Shown here: positions 1 through 8,044 of the stretch, one piece after another
How positions within the stretch are numbered: position 1 is the first letter of the stretch
Layout: every line of letters starts with the position of its first letter
From: Chloroflexota bacterium
GTDB taxonomy: Bacteria; Chloroflexota; Anaerolineae; B4-G1
Length of the DNA: 54,708 bases
Reading direction: 5' to 3'
Assembly: GCA_024232355.1 (NCBI GenBank)
Contig: JAAEPW010000618.1
Coordinates: 1-54,708 of the forward strand
Notes under the pieces: model-generated
Databases searched by the model: none
Told to the model about the DNA's origin: nothing
Seen by the model: the letters and a program-made list of their open reading frames with translations, nothing else
Position numbers and translations under genes: made by a program

Positions 1-48
1 CGTCAGCTTTTTTTTTCACGGGTTTTCAGGCTAGGGAAAGCGGTAGTT

Positions 49-65
49 GTTTCAGTTAATGAAAC
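49..65. promoter_or_regulatory. Inverted repeat in the leader of the first gene
   Basis: GTTTCA (49-54) and TGAAAC (60-65) are perfect 6-base arms around a 5-base loop. A T-tract lies at 9-17 and a run of alternating CG follows at 65-76. It could be an operator or a small leader hairpin. No clear -35/-10 pair is visible in bases 1-98. Confidence 0.3.
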
Positions 66-69
66 GCGC

Positions 70-88
70 GCGCGCGTAGCGCAACAAA
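70..88. repeat. 19-bp direct repeat, copy 1 (copy 2 at 431-449)
   Basis: The 19 bases at 70-88 recur exactly at 431-449. Each copy ends just before the Shine-Dalgarno of the next gene. Copy 2 contains the stop codon of the first gene, and copy 1 also reads as the tail of an ORF ending Arg-Ala-stop. This suggests that the gene-end and ribosome-site unit was duplicated. Confidence 0.6.
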
Positions 89-98
89 AGGACATACA

Positions 99-440
99 AT
101 GACTTTACCTTCAGGAATGCCACAAACGTTATGCGGAATGCCTGTATACATTGTGCCTGAGTCGCGGCAGCAATATCGGTTTCCGCGCTCAAAAAAACGG
201 CGTATTCAGAAGAAGTGGGCGAAACAGACACCTCGCAACCTTGCGCGCTATTTTCGTGTCGCGTGCGTACTGAAAAAAGGGCAAGTGCTTAAATGTCATG
301 AGGATAACCTAATGTTTCCTTCAAATATGCAGGACTGGCGGTTAGGCTATAATGGCATGCGCTCGCGGCCATATCTGATAATGAGAGGGGACGACTTCCG
401 CACAATGCAGAAGCGAATAGATATTATGGAGCGCGCGTAG
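99..440 (+). CDS. Hypothetical basic protein, 113 aa
   Basis: I do not recognise a named family. The protein is strongly basic in its first half, with SKKRRIQKKWAK at about residues 31-42, which would suit nucleic-acid binding. No membrane segment or catalytic motif is visible. An AAAGGA ribosome site about 8 bases upstream supports the ATG. It opens the series of small genes leading to the terminase. Function unknown. Confidence 0.7.
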   Translation: MTLPSGMPQTLCGMPVYIVPESRQQYRFPRSKKRRIQKKWAKQTPRNLARYFRVACVLKKGQVLKCHEDNLMFPSNMQDWRLGYNGMRSRPYLIMRGDDFRTMQKRIDIMERA

Positions 441-461
441 CGCAACAAAGGAGGCGAGCGA

Positions 462-968
462 ATGAGCGTGTATAACGCCGCTGAAGATCTGCTTATACTT
501 CTTGTGGAAAACGTGATCGCTACTGAAGGCACGAAATGTGCTTGCGCGCTATGCGAGCATGCGAAGGCGGCGTATAGTGAAGAGCCGTGTACGTCCTGCC
601 ATGAGGATAGCGAGTCAGATCAGGATAAGGTGCATTTTGTAAACGCCTTTAGAGGACTGGAGCGCGCAGAGCTTAATGAGAGTACAGTAGTAGGTGATAT
701 AGATCTTGAGTTACGCGAGCAATGTGAGGCGCGTGATAGACAGGAGGAGTCACTGCATAAGCGCCTTTTGCATTCCGCGTCATGTCTGGAGCGCCGCCAT
801 AACCTGTTTGACGTGGCTGTGCGGGCGTATTGGGCGACTGTAGAGCGAAAGCAACACAACGGGCGTCATGTCATGGAGCGGCGGAAAGAGTTGGTTTTTT
901 TGCGAGCGCAAAACAAGCTATTGCGCGAGGCGTTGGCTATGGACGAAAAGGAGGCGGACAATGCGTAA
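462..968 (+). CDS. Hypothetical Cys-containing, helical protein, 168 aa
   Basis: No family recognised. A Cys-rich stretch (CACALCEHAK, then CTSC) lies at about residues 27-48 and could bind a metal. The remainder is highly charged and probably helical, ending in a long Arg/Lys/Glu-rich segment. The start has a strong AAAGGAGG ribosome site. The last 8 bases overlap the next gene, and that gene's ribosome site (AAGGAGGCGG) lies inside this coding end, so the two are translationally coupled. Confidence 0.72.
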   Translation: MSVYNAAEDLLILLVENVIATEGTKCACALCEHAKAAYSEEPCTSCHEDSESDQDKVHFVNAFRGLERAELNESTVVGDIDLELREQCEARDRQEESLHKRLLHSASCLERRHNLFDVAVRAYWATVERKQHNGRHVMERRKELVFLRAQNKLLREALAMDEKEADNA

Positions 969-1467
969 AAAGAAGCTGAAAGCCTTGGCGGACTTGCAGC
1001 CGGACTTGGCTAACGCTAATAAAGGCACGGAGCGCGGCATTGGCGCGTTAGAGCACAGCCTTGGCAGGTATGGTGCGGGCCGTAGCGTGCTGGTGTCGAA
1101 AGACGGCGTTGTCATTGCTGGCAACAAGACGGTACAAGCGGCGGCGGAGCGTGAGCTACCGATCCGCGTTATCGAGACTGACGGCACGGAGCTTGTCGTT
1201 GTCCAGCGCACGGATCTAGCGTCAGGTACGAAAGAGGCTGTTAGCCTTGGCGTAGCGGACAATAGGTGCTCAGAAGTGGGCCTAGACTGGGACGTGGCCG
1301 AGTTGAAAGCGTTGGAAGCGGACGATCTGGTGGATCTAGGCGAGTTTTGGCTAGACGGTGAATTGCCAAGTGGTATAATGGACGAAGAAGGCGGCGGTGA
1401 AGGTGGCGGAGAAGACGCGCCATGCTGTCCGACGTGCGGCAAGAAAATGAAAGGCGGCGACAAGTGA
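961..1467 (+). CDS. ParB-like nuclease-domain protein, 168 aa
   Basis: The N-terminal half matches the phage ParB/Srx-like pattern: NANKGTERG, then SLGRYGAGRSVLV and IAGNKTVQAA, at about residues 16-60. In phages, such domains stand alone or are fused to methyltransferases and are assumed to bind or nick DNA. The C terminus is a Gly/Glu linker followed by CCPTCGKKMK, a half zinc-ribbon. The ATG at 961 follows AAGGAGGCGG; reading the frame further upstream would run through the previous gene without a ribosome site. Its position before the terminase suggests a role in packaging or DNA marking, which is inference. Confidence 0.75.
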   Translation: MRKKKLKALADLQPDLANANKGTERGIGALEHSLGRYGAGRSVLVSKDGVVIAGNKTVQAAAERELPIRVIETDGTELVVVQRTDLASGTKEAVSLGVADNRCSEVGLDWDVAELKALEADDLVDLGEFWLDGELPSGIMDEEGGGEGGGEDAPCCPTCGKKMKGGDK

Positions 1468-1658
1468 GCGCACTGGCCTATAAACCAGCGGTAGCGCGCA
1501 TTCTAGGCGAAATTGAAGACGTGCGGCGTGAATACGTCTATTTGCGCACGTGTACCGACGCAGTAGAGCTTATATCACAGGTTGGCGACAGGTTGTGCGA
1601 GTTGCGGCATGGGTTATGGACGTTGTTGGTGGAAGCACACGAGAAAGGCGGCGAGTAA
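1464..1658 (+). CDS. Small hypothetical helical protein, GTG start, 64 aa
   Basis: GTG at 1464 overlaps the TGA of the ParB-like gene as GTGA, with AAAGGCGGCG just upstream. An earlier in-frame ATG at 1422 lies deep in the previous gene and lacks a ribosome site. The product is a charged helix (ILGEIEDVRREYVYLRT). Function unknown. Confidence 0.6.
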   Translation: MSALAYKPAVARILGEIEDVRREYVYLRTCTDAVELISQVGDRLCELRHGLWTLLVEAHEKGGE

Positions 1659-1915
1659 TGTGTGACAACGCGCTTCCATATTGCGGAAACGTTTTCGGCG
1701 GCTGTATGCATTTAAGCACACGCCGATCTGGCAAGTTTCTTGTCATTGCAGGCATAAAGTTGCATAGTGAAGACGACTGGTGTGAGAAGTATGACGTTGC
1801 GCTACAGGACACTGAGGTGTCACTACAGGTAGACGACGATATTGACGAAGGGCAAATGGTGTGCTATCGGTGTGCGCAATGCCTTGACGAAAACGGCAGA
1901 GAGGATACGGAGTAA
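1658..1915 (+). CDS. Small Cys-containing hypothetical protein, 85 aa
   Basis: Starts at TAATG with AAAGGCGGCG upstream. It has CDNALPYCGNVFGGC at the N terminus and CYRCAQCLDENG at the C terminus, which together could hold a zinc ion, with a beta-rich acidic middle. No family recognised. Confidence 0.65.
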   Translation: MCDNALPYCGNVFGGCMHLSTRRSGKFLVIAGIKLHSEDDWCEKYDVALQDTEVSLQVDDDIDEGQMVCYRCAQCLDENGREDTE

Positions 1916-2184
1916 TGGCAGTCACGGTAGCTGTGACACGAGCCAACAAGGCAGTGTCTATCGTTGACGAGAGCGGTGCGGAATGCGCGCTAAAAGCGTG
2001 TGTCACTCGTGGTAATGGCCATGAAGGTGTTGACGTGACAGCACAAGTGTTGTTAGCGATAGCAGACGAAGTGCGGGTGCTCAGAGAAGATCGCGGGCAT
2101 ATAATGTATGAGCTTATAGGCCAAGAAGTGGAAGCGCTTATGAAGCTAAGAAAGGCGGCGAGTAATGGAAGTTACACCTGCTGA
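1915..2184 (+). CDS. Small hypothetical protein, 89 aa
   Basis: Coupled to the previous gene by TAATG. A beta-rich N terminus is followed by a helical C terminus with regularly spaced Leu and Ile. There are no conserved residues I can assign. Its last 20 bases overlap the next gene. Confidence 0.6.
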   Translation: MAVTVAVTRANKAVSIVDESGAECALKACVTRGNGHEGVDVTAQVLLAIADEVRVLREDRGHIMYELIGQEVEALMKLRKAASNGSYTC

Positions 2185-2422
2185 GTTGACTGAGTTGTGT
2201 GAGCGTCGGTGCCAGTTGTGCGAGAAAAGCGGTGGCGACGCGTCAGGTATGCCGAGCGCTGGCATTGAAGAAATAATAGACGCTATACTGGTATTTTGCG
2301 ATAATTGCAAAGGGTGCGAGCTTCATTCCGCGCCGAAAGCGCCATGCTCGTGCCATTTACCAGGTGCGCGCGACATTGCGTATGCGCACAAGCATGAAGA
2401 AAGGATACTCCATGAGCGGTAG
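2165..2422 (+). CDS. Cys-rich hypothetical protein, 85 aa
   Basis: Starts at 2165 after AAAGGCGGCG, inside the previous coding end. Cysteines fall as CERRCQLCEK, then CDNCKGC and CSCH, consistent with one or two zinc sites. It directly precedes and overlaps the small terminase. Function unknown. Confidence 0.65.
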   Translation: MEVTPAELTELCERRCQLCEKSGGDASGMPSAGIEEIIDAILVFCDNCKGCELHSAPKAPCSCHLPGARDIAYAHKHEERILHER

Positions 2423-2906
2423 CAGAGGGCCAGCGTCAACACCAACGGCTAAATTGAAGGCGCGCGGTAGCAGGCGAGCCAAGGCGCGCAACGATCCTGA
2501 AGTCAATATGGATAAACCGAAATGTCCGCCATGGGTGGGATCGTATGGTAAGACGTTGTGGCGCGAATTGGTGCCGCAACTTCACAACGCGGGCATTCTG
2601 TCCAAGGTAGACGGCGGCGCATTCGCTCGATACTGTTACACATACCACTTGTACCGTACTGACATGAAGTGGCTCAAAGATAAAGGCTCGCTTGACTATA
2701 CGGCACGTGACAAGGACGGACGCGTGACAGGCGTTGTGCAGTTTCCAGCCGTAGCACGGGTACAACGCCACCACGATCAAATGCTGAAAATGGAGCGCGA
2801 ATTCGGGTTGACACCGTCAGCACGCGCTGGGCTGGGCGGAATACAACAGGACAAGCCAAAACAGGTAGACAACACGCTGAAATTCGTGAATGCTGGGCGT
2901 AGGTAG
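2412..2906 (+). CDS. terS: Terminase small subunit, P27-like, 164 aa
   Basis: Binds the packaging site on phage DNA and hands it to the large terminase. The basic tail (KARGSRRAKARNDP), then PPWVGSYGKTLWRELVPQL, the central AFARYCYTYHLY helix and the C-terminal FGLTPSARAGL segment fit the P27 family. ATG at 2412 is chosen over an in-frame ATG at 2364 because AAGGA precedes it at about 10 bases and it gives the usual family length. It lies immediately upstream of terL, as expected. Confidence 0.88.
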   Translation: MSGSRGPASTPTAKLKARGSRRAKARNDPEVNMDKPKCPPWVGSYGKTLWRELVPQLHNAGILSKVDGGAFARYCYTYHLYRTDMKWLKDKGSLDYTARDKDGRVTGVVQFPAVARVQRHHDQMLKMEREFGLTPSARAGLGGIQQDKPKQVDNTLKFVNAGRR

Positions 2907-2932
2907 ACAACCGAAGGAGGCTAGGCGCACGA

Positions 2933-4597
2933 ATGCCTAAACGAGCGCCATTGCGCGACATAATACGCATGATACCGGGTTACGATCCGTATCGTGACGC
3001 GGGTGACTGCTACTTCGACGAGGACGCGGGCCAGTTGCCTATTGACTTCTTCGCCGAGTCGCTTGTGCATGTCAAGGGTGGTATGGCTGGCGAGCCGTTT
3101 ATTTTGGAAGACTGGCAGAAGGCCATAGTAGCTAACCTGTTTGGGTGGATGGGGCCTGACGGCTGGCGTCGATACCGCGAGTCATTGATATTTGTGCCAC
3201 GTAAAAACGGCAAAACGACGCTAATAGCGGGCATAGTGGCATATGTTTTCTTCTGTGACGGCGAGCCTGGTGCGGAGATCTATTCTGCTGCGGCGAAACG
3301 CGATCAAGCGCTTATCTGTTTTGGTATCGTCCAGAAAATGATCGAGCACAACCCGACGCTGAAGTCGTTGGTGAAGATCTATACTGCGCTGAAGTCTATT
3401 GAATGGAGCGACACAAATAGTATCTACCGCGCATTAGCGGCTGAAGCGGACACAGAGCATGGCGGCAACAGCCATTTGGTAGCATTTGACGAAATACACG
3501 CGCAGAAAAACAGAAAGCTGCACGACGTGTTAAAGACTAGCATGGCGTCGAGAGATCAACCGCTTTTCTTGTCGTCCACTACAAGCGACTTTGATCACCC
3601 AAGTATATGCAATGAGAAACATGCCATGGCCTGCAAGGTGCGGGACGGCGAGTGGCCTGATATAGAAACCGCGCAGCGCTTCCTGCCAGTCATATATGAG
3701 GCGTCTGTTGAAGATAAATGGGAAGATCCAAAGGTGTGGGCGCTTGCTAACCCGAATTTAGGCGTATCTGTCCAATTAGACTATATTCGGGAAGCGTGCA
3801 AAACAGCACAGGAAATGCCAGCCTACGAAAACACATTCAAGCGGTTGCACCTGAATGTCAAGACTGAGCAGGTGTCGAGGTGGATCCAAATGGCGCGTTG
3901 GGACGCATGCGGAGACGACGATCCGCTAGGTTGGCGTGCTGACGCGTTGGAGCGGCTGAAAGGCCAGTCATGCGTAGGCGGCTTCGATATAGGCGCTAAT
4001 TCCGACTTGTCAGCGCTTGTGCTGCTGTTTGGTAACCAATTCCAAGGTTATGACATACTACCGTACTTCTGGTGTCCAAAAGAGAGCGCTGAGATACGAG
4101 AGAAACGCGACAAGGTGCCATACCTGACGTGGTTGCGTCAAGGCTATATGCTACCGTGTGAAGGTGACACAACCGTGTATGCTACACTGCGCGCGGATAT
4201 CAACGAGCTGGCGGACAGGTACGGTGTCACTACCATAGCGGCGGACAGAGCATTCCAAGGCGATCAGCTTATCCAGGAGCTTACTAACGAGGACGGCATT
4301 GACATAGCGCCTATCGGCCAAGGTTTCTATTCCATGGCGGCACCTACGAAGAATTTCGAGCGGTTAATGCTTGAATGCAAGCTAAACCACGGCAGCAACC
4401 CGGTATTGCGCTGGATGGCGTCCAATGTCAGCGTCGAGCACGACGCACACGAAAACATGAAGGCGTCCAAGAAGGCTAGCAGCGAAAAGATAGACGGGAT
4501 CGTCGCTTGCATTATGGCAGTAGCAATGGCTAATATAACTGAGGAATGCACCACGAGCGTTTATGAAGAGCGCGGTGTGATAACGTTAGGAGGCTAG
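2933..4597 (+). CDS. terL: Terminase large subunit, 554 aa
   Basis: This is the packaging motor. It hydrolyses ATP to pump DNA into the prohead and cuts the concatemer. Walker A is VPRKNGKT (about 88-95), and Walker B with catalytic acid is HLVAFDEIHA (about 181-190). The RNase H-like nuclease half shows GGFDIGANSDLSAL (about 349-362), IAADRAFQG (about 435) and a late Asp in EKIDGIVAC (about 518). The sequence and the P27 partner place it in the HK97-like terminase group, which usually cuts at cohesive ends. The start follows GAAGGAGG. Length is normal for the family. Confidence 0.95.
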   Translation: MPKRAPLRDIIRMIPGYDPYRDAGDCYFDEDAGQLPIDFFAESLVHVKGGMAGEPFILEDWQKAIVANLFGWMGPDGWRRYRESLIFVPRKNGKTTLIAGIVAYVFFCDGEPGAEIYSAAAKRDQALICFGIVQKMIEHNPTLKSLVKIYTALKSIEWSDTNSIYRALAAEADTEHGGNSHLVAFDEIHAQKNRKLHDVLKTSMASRDQPLFLSSTTSDFDHPSICNEKHAMACKVRDGEWPDIETAQRFLPVIYEASVEDKWEDPKVWALANPNLGVSVQLDYIREACKTAQEMPAYENTFKRLHLNVKTEQVSRWIQMARWDACGDDDPLGWRADALERLKGQSCVGGFDIGANSDLSALVLLFGNQFQGYDILPYFWCPKESAEIREKRDKVPYLTWLRQGYMLPCEGDTTVYATLRADINELADRYGVTTIAADRAFQGDQLIQELTNEDGIDIAPIGQGFYSMAAPTKNFERLMLECKLNHGSNPVLRWMASNVSVEHDAHENMKASKKASSEKIDGIVACIMAVAMANITEECTTSVYEERGVITLGG

Positions 4598-4601
4598 GCG
4601 A

Positions 4602-4778
4602 ATGGACTTGTTTTTAGGCATTATCCTGTTAGGACAATTTATCAGTATAGAGCTATATTCTACGACTATCCCGGCGGAAAAGACAGCGCGCGCGACTGTT
4701 TGTCTGTTATGGAGCAATATAGTGCTTGTTGCTGGCGCGGTGTGTATCTATATGTATTGCGCAGGGTTGGGAGGCTAG
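4602..4778 (+). CDS. Small two-helix membrane protein, 58 aa
   Basis: An ORF with a strong TTAGGAGG site begins four bases after the terL stop. Residues 3-18 and about 36-53 are hydrophobic helices (LFLGIILLGQFI; WSNIVLVAGAVCIYMY) joined by a short polar loop. The two-helix hairpin resembles small holin-like or other inner-membrane phage proteins, but it sits far from the lysis genes. Function unknown. Confidence 0.65.
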   Translation: MDLFLGIILLGQFISIELYSTTIPAEKTARATVCLLWSNIVLVAGAVCIYMYCAGLGG

Positions 4779-4782
4779 ACTA

Positions 4783-4965
4783 ATGCATTGCGTCGTTACT
4801 GACAGCGACGGGCGCGTGTATGGTGACATGCGTGAGCCTGTGTGTGGCGTGCATGTGTGCGCGTTGTGCGGCAAGTGTCTAGGCTGTTATGGTGAGGTAC
4901 CATGCAACGCGGCGCTAGACGGTGAGCACGTGTGGGAAGTCGAAGAGAAGGAGGCTACGGAATGA
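4783..4965 (+). CDS. Small Cys-rich protein, 60 aa
   Basis: Begins after GGGAGG and ends in an ATGA overlap. Central motif CGVHVCALCGKCLGCYG carries five closely spaced cysteines, very likely a metal knuckle. No family recognised. Its end encodes the ribosome site of the next gene. Confidence 0.65.
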   Translation: MHCVVTDSDGRVYGDMREPVCGVHVCALCGKCLGCYGEVPCNAALDGEHVWEVEEKEATE

Positions 4966-5168
4966 AGAAGAAGGAGCTTGGTGCACGTCTTGAGGCTATG
5001 GAAAAACGAGTTGAGGAGCAAGACGAAGTAATAGAAAAGCTAAACAACTATGTGGCGGGACTAACTCTAGGCGTAGGCCAACCAACAGAAAAGGTAGAGT
5101 ATCCATTTGGTTGGCCAACTGTCAGCTACCCTGTTGTAGTGTACGGGTGCTCATTTGATCAGCTTTGA
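4962..5168 (+). CDS. Short coiled-coil protein, 68 aa
   Basis: Residues 1-35 are a charged heptad-type helix (LEAMEKRVEEQDEVIEKLNN), followed by a short beta-like tail. A protein of this kind often sits near terminase and portal genes, but I cannot name it. The ribosome site AGAAGGAGGCTACGGA is the same sequence used by the following epimerase gene. Confidence 0.62.
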   Translation: MKKKELGARLEAMEKRVEEQDEVIEKLNNYVAGLTLGVGQPTEKVEYPFGWPTVSYPVVVYGCSFDQL

Positions 5169-5192
5169 AAACTTAGAGAAGGAGGCTACGGA

Positions 5193-6161
5193 ATGACTAA
5201 ACGAGTACTCGTTACAGGTGCAGGCGGCTTCATAGGCCACCATTTAGTGAAGCTGTTGAAAAGCCAAGGCTGCTGGGTGCGTGGCGTTGACAAGAAGCTG
5301 CCTGAGTTTGAAGACTCGCCAGCCGATAGCTTCTTGGTGCTCGACTTGCGCGATCGGCGTAACGCCATGGCGGCGTGTGGCAACGGTGGCAAGTTTGACG
5401 AGGTGTATCAGCTTGCTGCTGACATGGGCGGTATGGGGTTTATCCATGGCGAGGAAATGCGTATCATGGAAAACTCTACAAAGATCAACATGAATATGCT
5501 ATTCGAGGCACGGCTGGCCAAAGTACCACGCTACTTTTTCAGCTCAAGCGCGTGTGTGTACGCTGACATGCCACTGGGAGCTGAGGAAATAACCGAGGAA
5601 GGCGCGTATCCGGCATATCCTGACAACGAATATGGCTGGGAGAAGCTGTATGCGGAGCGTATGGCGTTGTGCTCGGCACGACACTCTGACATGCAAGTGC
5701 GGATCGCGAGGTTTCAGAATACCTATGGGCCATTGGGCACGTGGGACGGTGGACGCGAGAAAGCGCCGGCGGCATTCTGTCGCAAGATAGCCATGGCGGA
5801 CAACTCCGACACGATACGCATGTGGGGTGACGGCACAGCGCGGCGCAACTTCATTTACATTGAGGACTTGCTAGACGGCATCCAGGCGCTTATGGATAGC
5901 GACATTACCGAGCCTACCAATATTGGCGCACCTGAGAATGTGGATATCAACACGCTGGCGTCAGAGATAGCCGATATCGCTGGCAAGACTATCCATATCG
6001 AGCACGAGCCTGGGCCTGTAGGCGTCACCAACCGCGCGTTTAGCGACGCTATGCTGAGGCGGCGCACGGGGTGGGCATGCAAGTATACACTTCAGTTAGG
6101 CTTGGCTGATACCTATGAATGGGTAGCGGCGCAAGTGGCGGAGAAGGAGGACGGCGAATGA
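5193..6161 (+). CDS. GDP-mannose 3,5-epimerase-like extended SDR, 322 aa
   Basis: An NAD-dependent sugar-nucleotide epimerase. TGAGGFIG at residues 8-15 is the Rossmann dinucleotide motif, SSSAC lies at 117-121, and the YxxxK pair is Y147/K151. AADMGGMGFI (75-84) and the block GTWDGGREKAPAAFCRK (182-198) are hallmarks of GDP-mannose 3,5-epimerase, whose acid/base Cys and Lys correspond to C121 and K190. The known reaction is GDP-D-mannose to GDP-L-galactose (and GDP-L-gulose). It sits between terL and portal with its own strong ribosome site. A related GDP-sugar epimerase is possible, but the signature is specific. Confidence 0.88.
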   Translation: MTKRVLVTGAGGFIGHHLVKLLKSQGCWVRGVDKKLPEFEDSPADSFLVLDLRDRRNAMAACGNGGKFDEVYQLAADMGGMGFIHGEEMRIMENSTKINMNMLFEARLAKVPRYFFSSSACVYADMPLGAEEITEEGAYPAYPDNEYGWEKLYAERMALCSARHSDMQVRIARFQNTYGPLGTWDGGREKAPAAFCRKIAMADNSDTIRMWGDGTARRNFIYIEDLLDGIQALMDSDITEPTNIGAPENVDINTLASEIADIAGKTIHIEHEPGPVGVTNRAFSDAMLRRRTGWACKYTLQLGLADTYEWVAAQVAEKEDGE

Positions 6162-6167
6162 GCCAAA

Positions 6168-6196
6168 TTGACATTCCACACGATCCGTGCTATAAC
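6168..6196 (+). promoter_or_regulatory. Late promoter in front of the portal gene
   Basis: TTGACA (6168-6173), a 17-base spacer and TATAAC (6191-6196) form a near-consensus sigma70 promoter. The first 22 bases are identical to the promoter before the capsid gene at 9129. The transcript would start near 6203, leaving a leader of about 70 bases before portal. Confidence 0.75.
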
Positions 6197-6225
6197 GGGG
6201 TCGGTGCAAACTGGCACAAGGGCTA

Positions 6226-6248
6226 GTAGTCTGTCTTGGGCGGACTAC
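6226..6248 (+). promoter_or_regulatory. Hairpin in the portal leader
   Basis: GTAGTC (6226-6231) pairs with GACTAC (6243-6248) around an 11-base loop. It falls inside the presumed 5' leader of portal, 24 bases before the ATG. It could stabilise the mRNA or modulate translation. Confidence 0.4.
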
Positions 6249-6271
6249 CAGCCGTAGCCACACGAGGGCGT

Positions 6272-8044
6272 ATGGAGCCTGTACTCGTTGACGCACGGGG
6301 GCGCGCGCTAGCGCCGACAGCCTCCACACGATCTAACACTTCCAAGCCTTCTTGCCCTGAGCCGTGGCTCATTTCATGGGCTAACAACGGCATAAGTAAC
6401 ACCACCGGCGAGACTGTCAACCAAACGACAGCGCTCGCCTTGTCTGCATATTACGCGTGTGTGCGCAACATTCCTGAAGACTTGGCCAAGCTGACGCGCA
6501 AGATCGGCAAGAAGTCAGGCAAGACGCGTACCGAATTGCCGACACACCCGTTATGGAAGATCTTCAACCAGTCACCAAACCCCGAAATGACGGCTATGTC
6601 GTTTGTCTCGACATATTTCTACCATGCCTTGCAGTACAAAGGCGCATTCGCGGAAATACAACGGGACATTGGCGGCAACGTCATAGCGCTTTTGCCGTTG
6701 CAACCTAACTGGGTTACAATGGTGCGGCTTATTCCTGAGACGCCTATCCAGGAACCACCGCTGGCTGAGGTTAGCACGATAGCGTACCGCGTCAGGACTG
6801 GCCAGTCTGACAGGCTACTGCTAGAAAACGACGTGCTGCACATTCAAGGGCTAGGCTTGGACGGCCTGTTGTCGTTTGTCATTACGCAGATAGGCGCACA
6901 GTCTATCGGTGCGGCGTTGGCGGTACAAACCTACCGAGGATCATACTTCGGCAACGGTGCCAACCCGTCAGGGATCCTTAACGTGCCGGAGAGCATGCGT
7001 GAGCTGTCGCCAGAGGCACATGACAGGCTCGTGCATACCTTCGATGCTAAATATGGCGGCGGCGCTTCCAACGCAAACTCCACTATCCTGCTAGAGGGTG
7101 GCGTGAAGTTTGAGCCGTTAAGCGTTGATCCTGAAAACTCGCAAATGATAGAGGCGAGCGAATTTAACGTTGAGGACATAGCGCGCTGGTTTAGAATGCC
7201 GCTGAGCATGATCCAGCAACTTGAAAATGCGCATTACAACAACATAGAGCACGAGGCGCGGGCATATGCTGAGCAGACGCTTATGCCATGGGCTATGAAG
7301 CTTGAGCAAGAGACGAAGCGCAAGCTATTCACGCCTAACGAAACCGCGTTATACATGAAACACGACTTTCGCACCATGATGAGAGGCGACGTCGCAACAC
7401 GAATAGCGGCATATAAGAGTTTCCAGGATATGGGCGTCATGACGATCAACGAGATCCGCGAGCGTGAAGACTTGGACGGTATTGGGCCAGAAGGTGACAT
7501 TAGGTTAATTAGCCAGCAGCTCCAGAAGCTGGAAGACGTTGGTGAGGAAGAGCCTCAGCAGGCCGCACCGGTTGCTACACCAACCAGCGCGCCTGCTGAG
7601 GACACACAAGAAGACGACGCAGATCGCGCCATGGCGGTGATACGCGCTTACATGCCAGTGATAGAAGTGACAGTGTCGAAGCTAATAACTATCGAGCGTG
7701 AGAAGGCGGGACGCGCATACGCCAGATATGACACGGCTAGCGGCGCATATGAGACGTGGTGCGCAAAACACCTGCTGAAACATGAAACCGAAGTGCGGAG
7801 CCGGTTGTATGACGTCTTAATGCCAGCGCTTAACGTGATAGCGGCAGGTGCTGGGTTGCGCGTTGGTGACGCAGACACAGAGCATTTTGTGGCCATGTGT
7901 GTTTCACAGCATATGCTTGCCACTGAGCGGCGTGCAGGCAACTTGTACCACGCTGGCGAATGTCAGGACGTCCAAAGCAGCGCCTTGGAAGAGGCTGAAT
8001 GGATAACGAAAGAGCTTCAGAGTTTGACTATAGGAGGTGCGTAA
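6272..8044 (+). CDS. Portal protein, HK97 family, 590 aa
   Basis: Forms the dodecameric ring at the capsid vertex through which DNA enters and leaves. The order NQTTALALSAYYACVRNIPE, SPNPEMTAMSF, NDVLHIQGL, FGNGANPSGIL, SEFNVEDIARWFRMPLSMI and the late NEIREREDL is typical of HK97-type portals. A C-terminal extension of about 150 residues past the usual end is Pro/Glu-rich and then helical. ATG 6272 follows GAGGG; an upstream in-frame TTG at 6236 lies in the leader hairpin and has no good ribosome site. Confidence 0.9.
   Translation: MEPVLVDARGRALAPTASTRSNTSKPSCPEPWLISWANNGISNTTGETVNQTTALALSAYYACVRNIPEDLAKLTRKIGKKSGKTRTELPTHPLWKIFNQSPNPEMTAMSFVSTYFYHALQYKGAFAEIQRDIGGNVIALLPLQPNWVTMVRLIPETPIQEPPLAEVSTIAYRVRTGQSDRLLLENDVLHIQGLGLDGLLSFVITQIGAQSIGAALAVQTYRGSYFGNGANPSGILNVPESMRELSPEAHDRLVHTFDAKYGGGASNANSTILLEGGVKFEPLSVDPENSQMIEASEFNVEDIARWFRMPLSMIQQLENAHYNNIEHEARAYAEQTLMPWAMKLEQETKRKLFTPNETALYMKHDFRTMMRGDVATRIAAYKSFQDMGVMTINEIREREDLDGIGPEGDIRLISQQLQKLEDVGEEEPQQAAPVATPTSAPAEDTQEDDADRAMAVIRAYMPVIEVTVSKLITIEREKAGRAYARYDTASGAYETWCAKHLLKHETEVRSRLYDVLMPALNVIAAGAGLRVGDADTEHFVAMCVSQHMLATERRAGNLYHAGECQDVQSSALEEAEWITKELQSLTIGGA

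Noticed and set aside
6158..6226. 22-codon ORF after the epimerase gene
   Set aside because: It starts with ATGA coupling, but its body is the conserved late promoter, which explains the sequence better.
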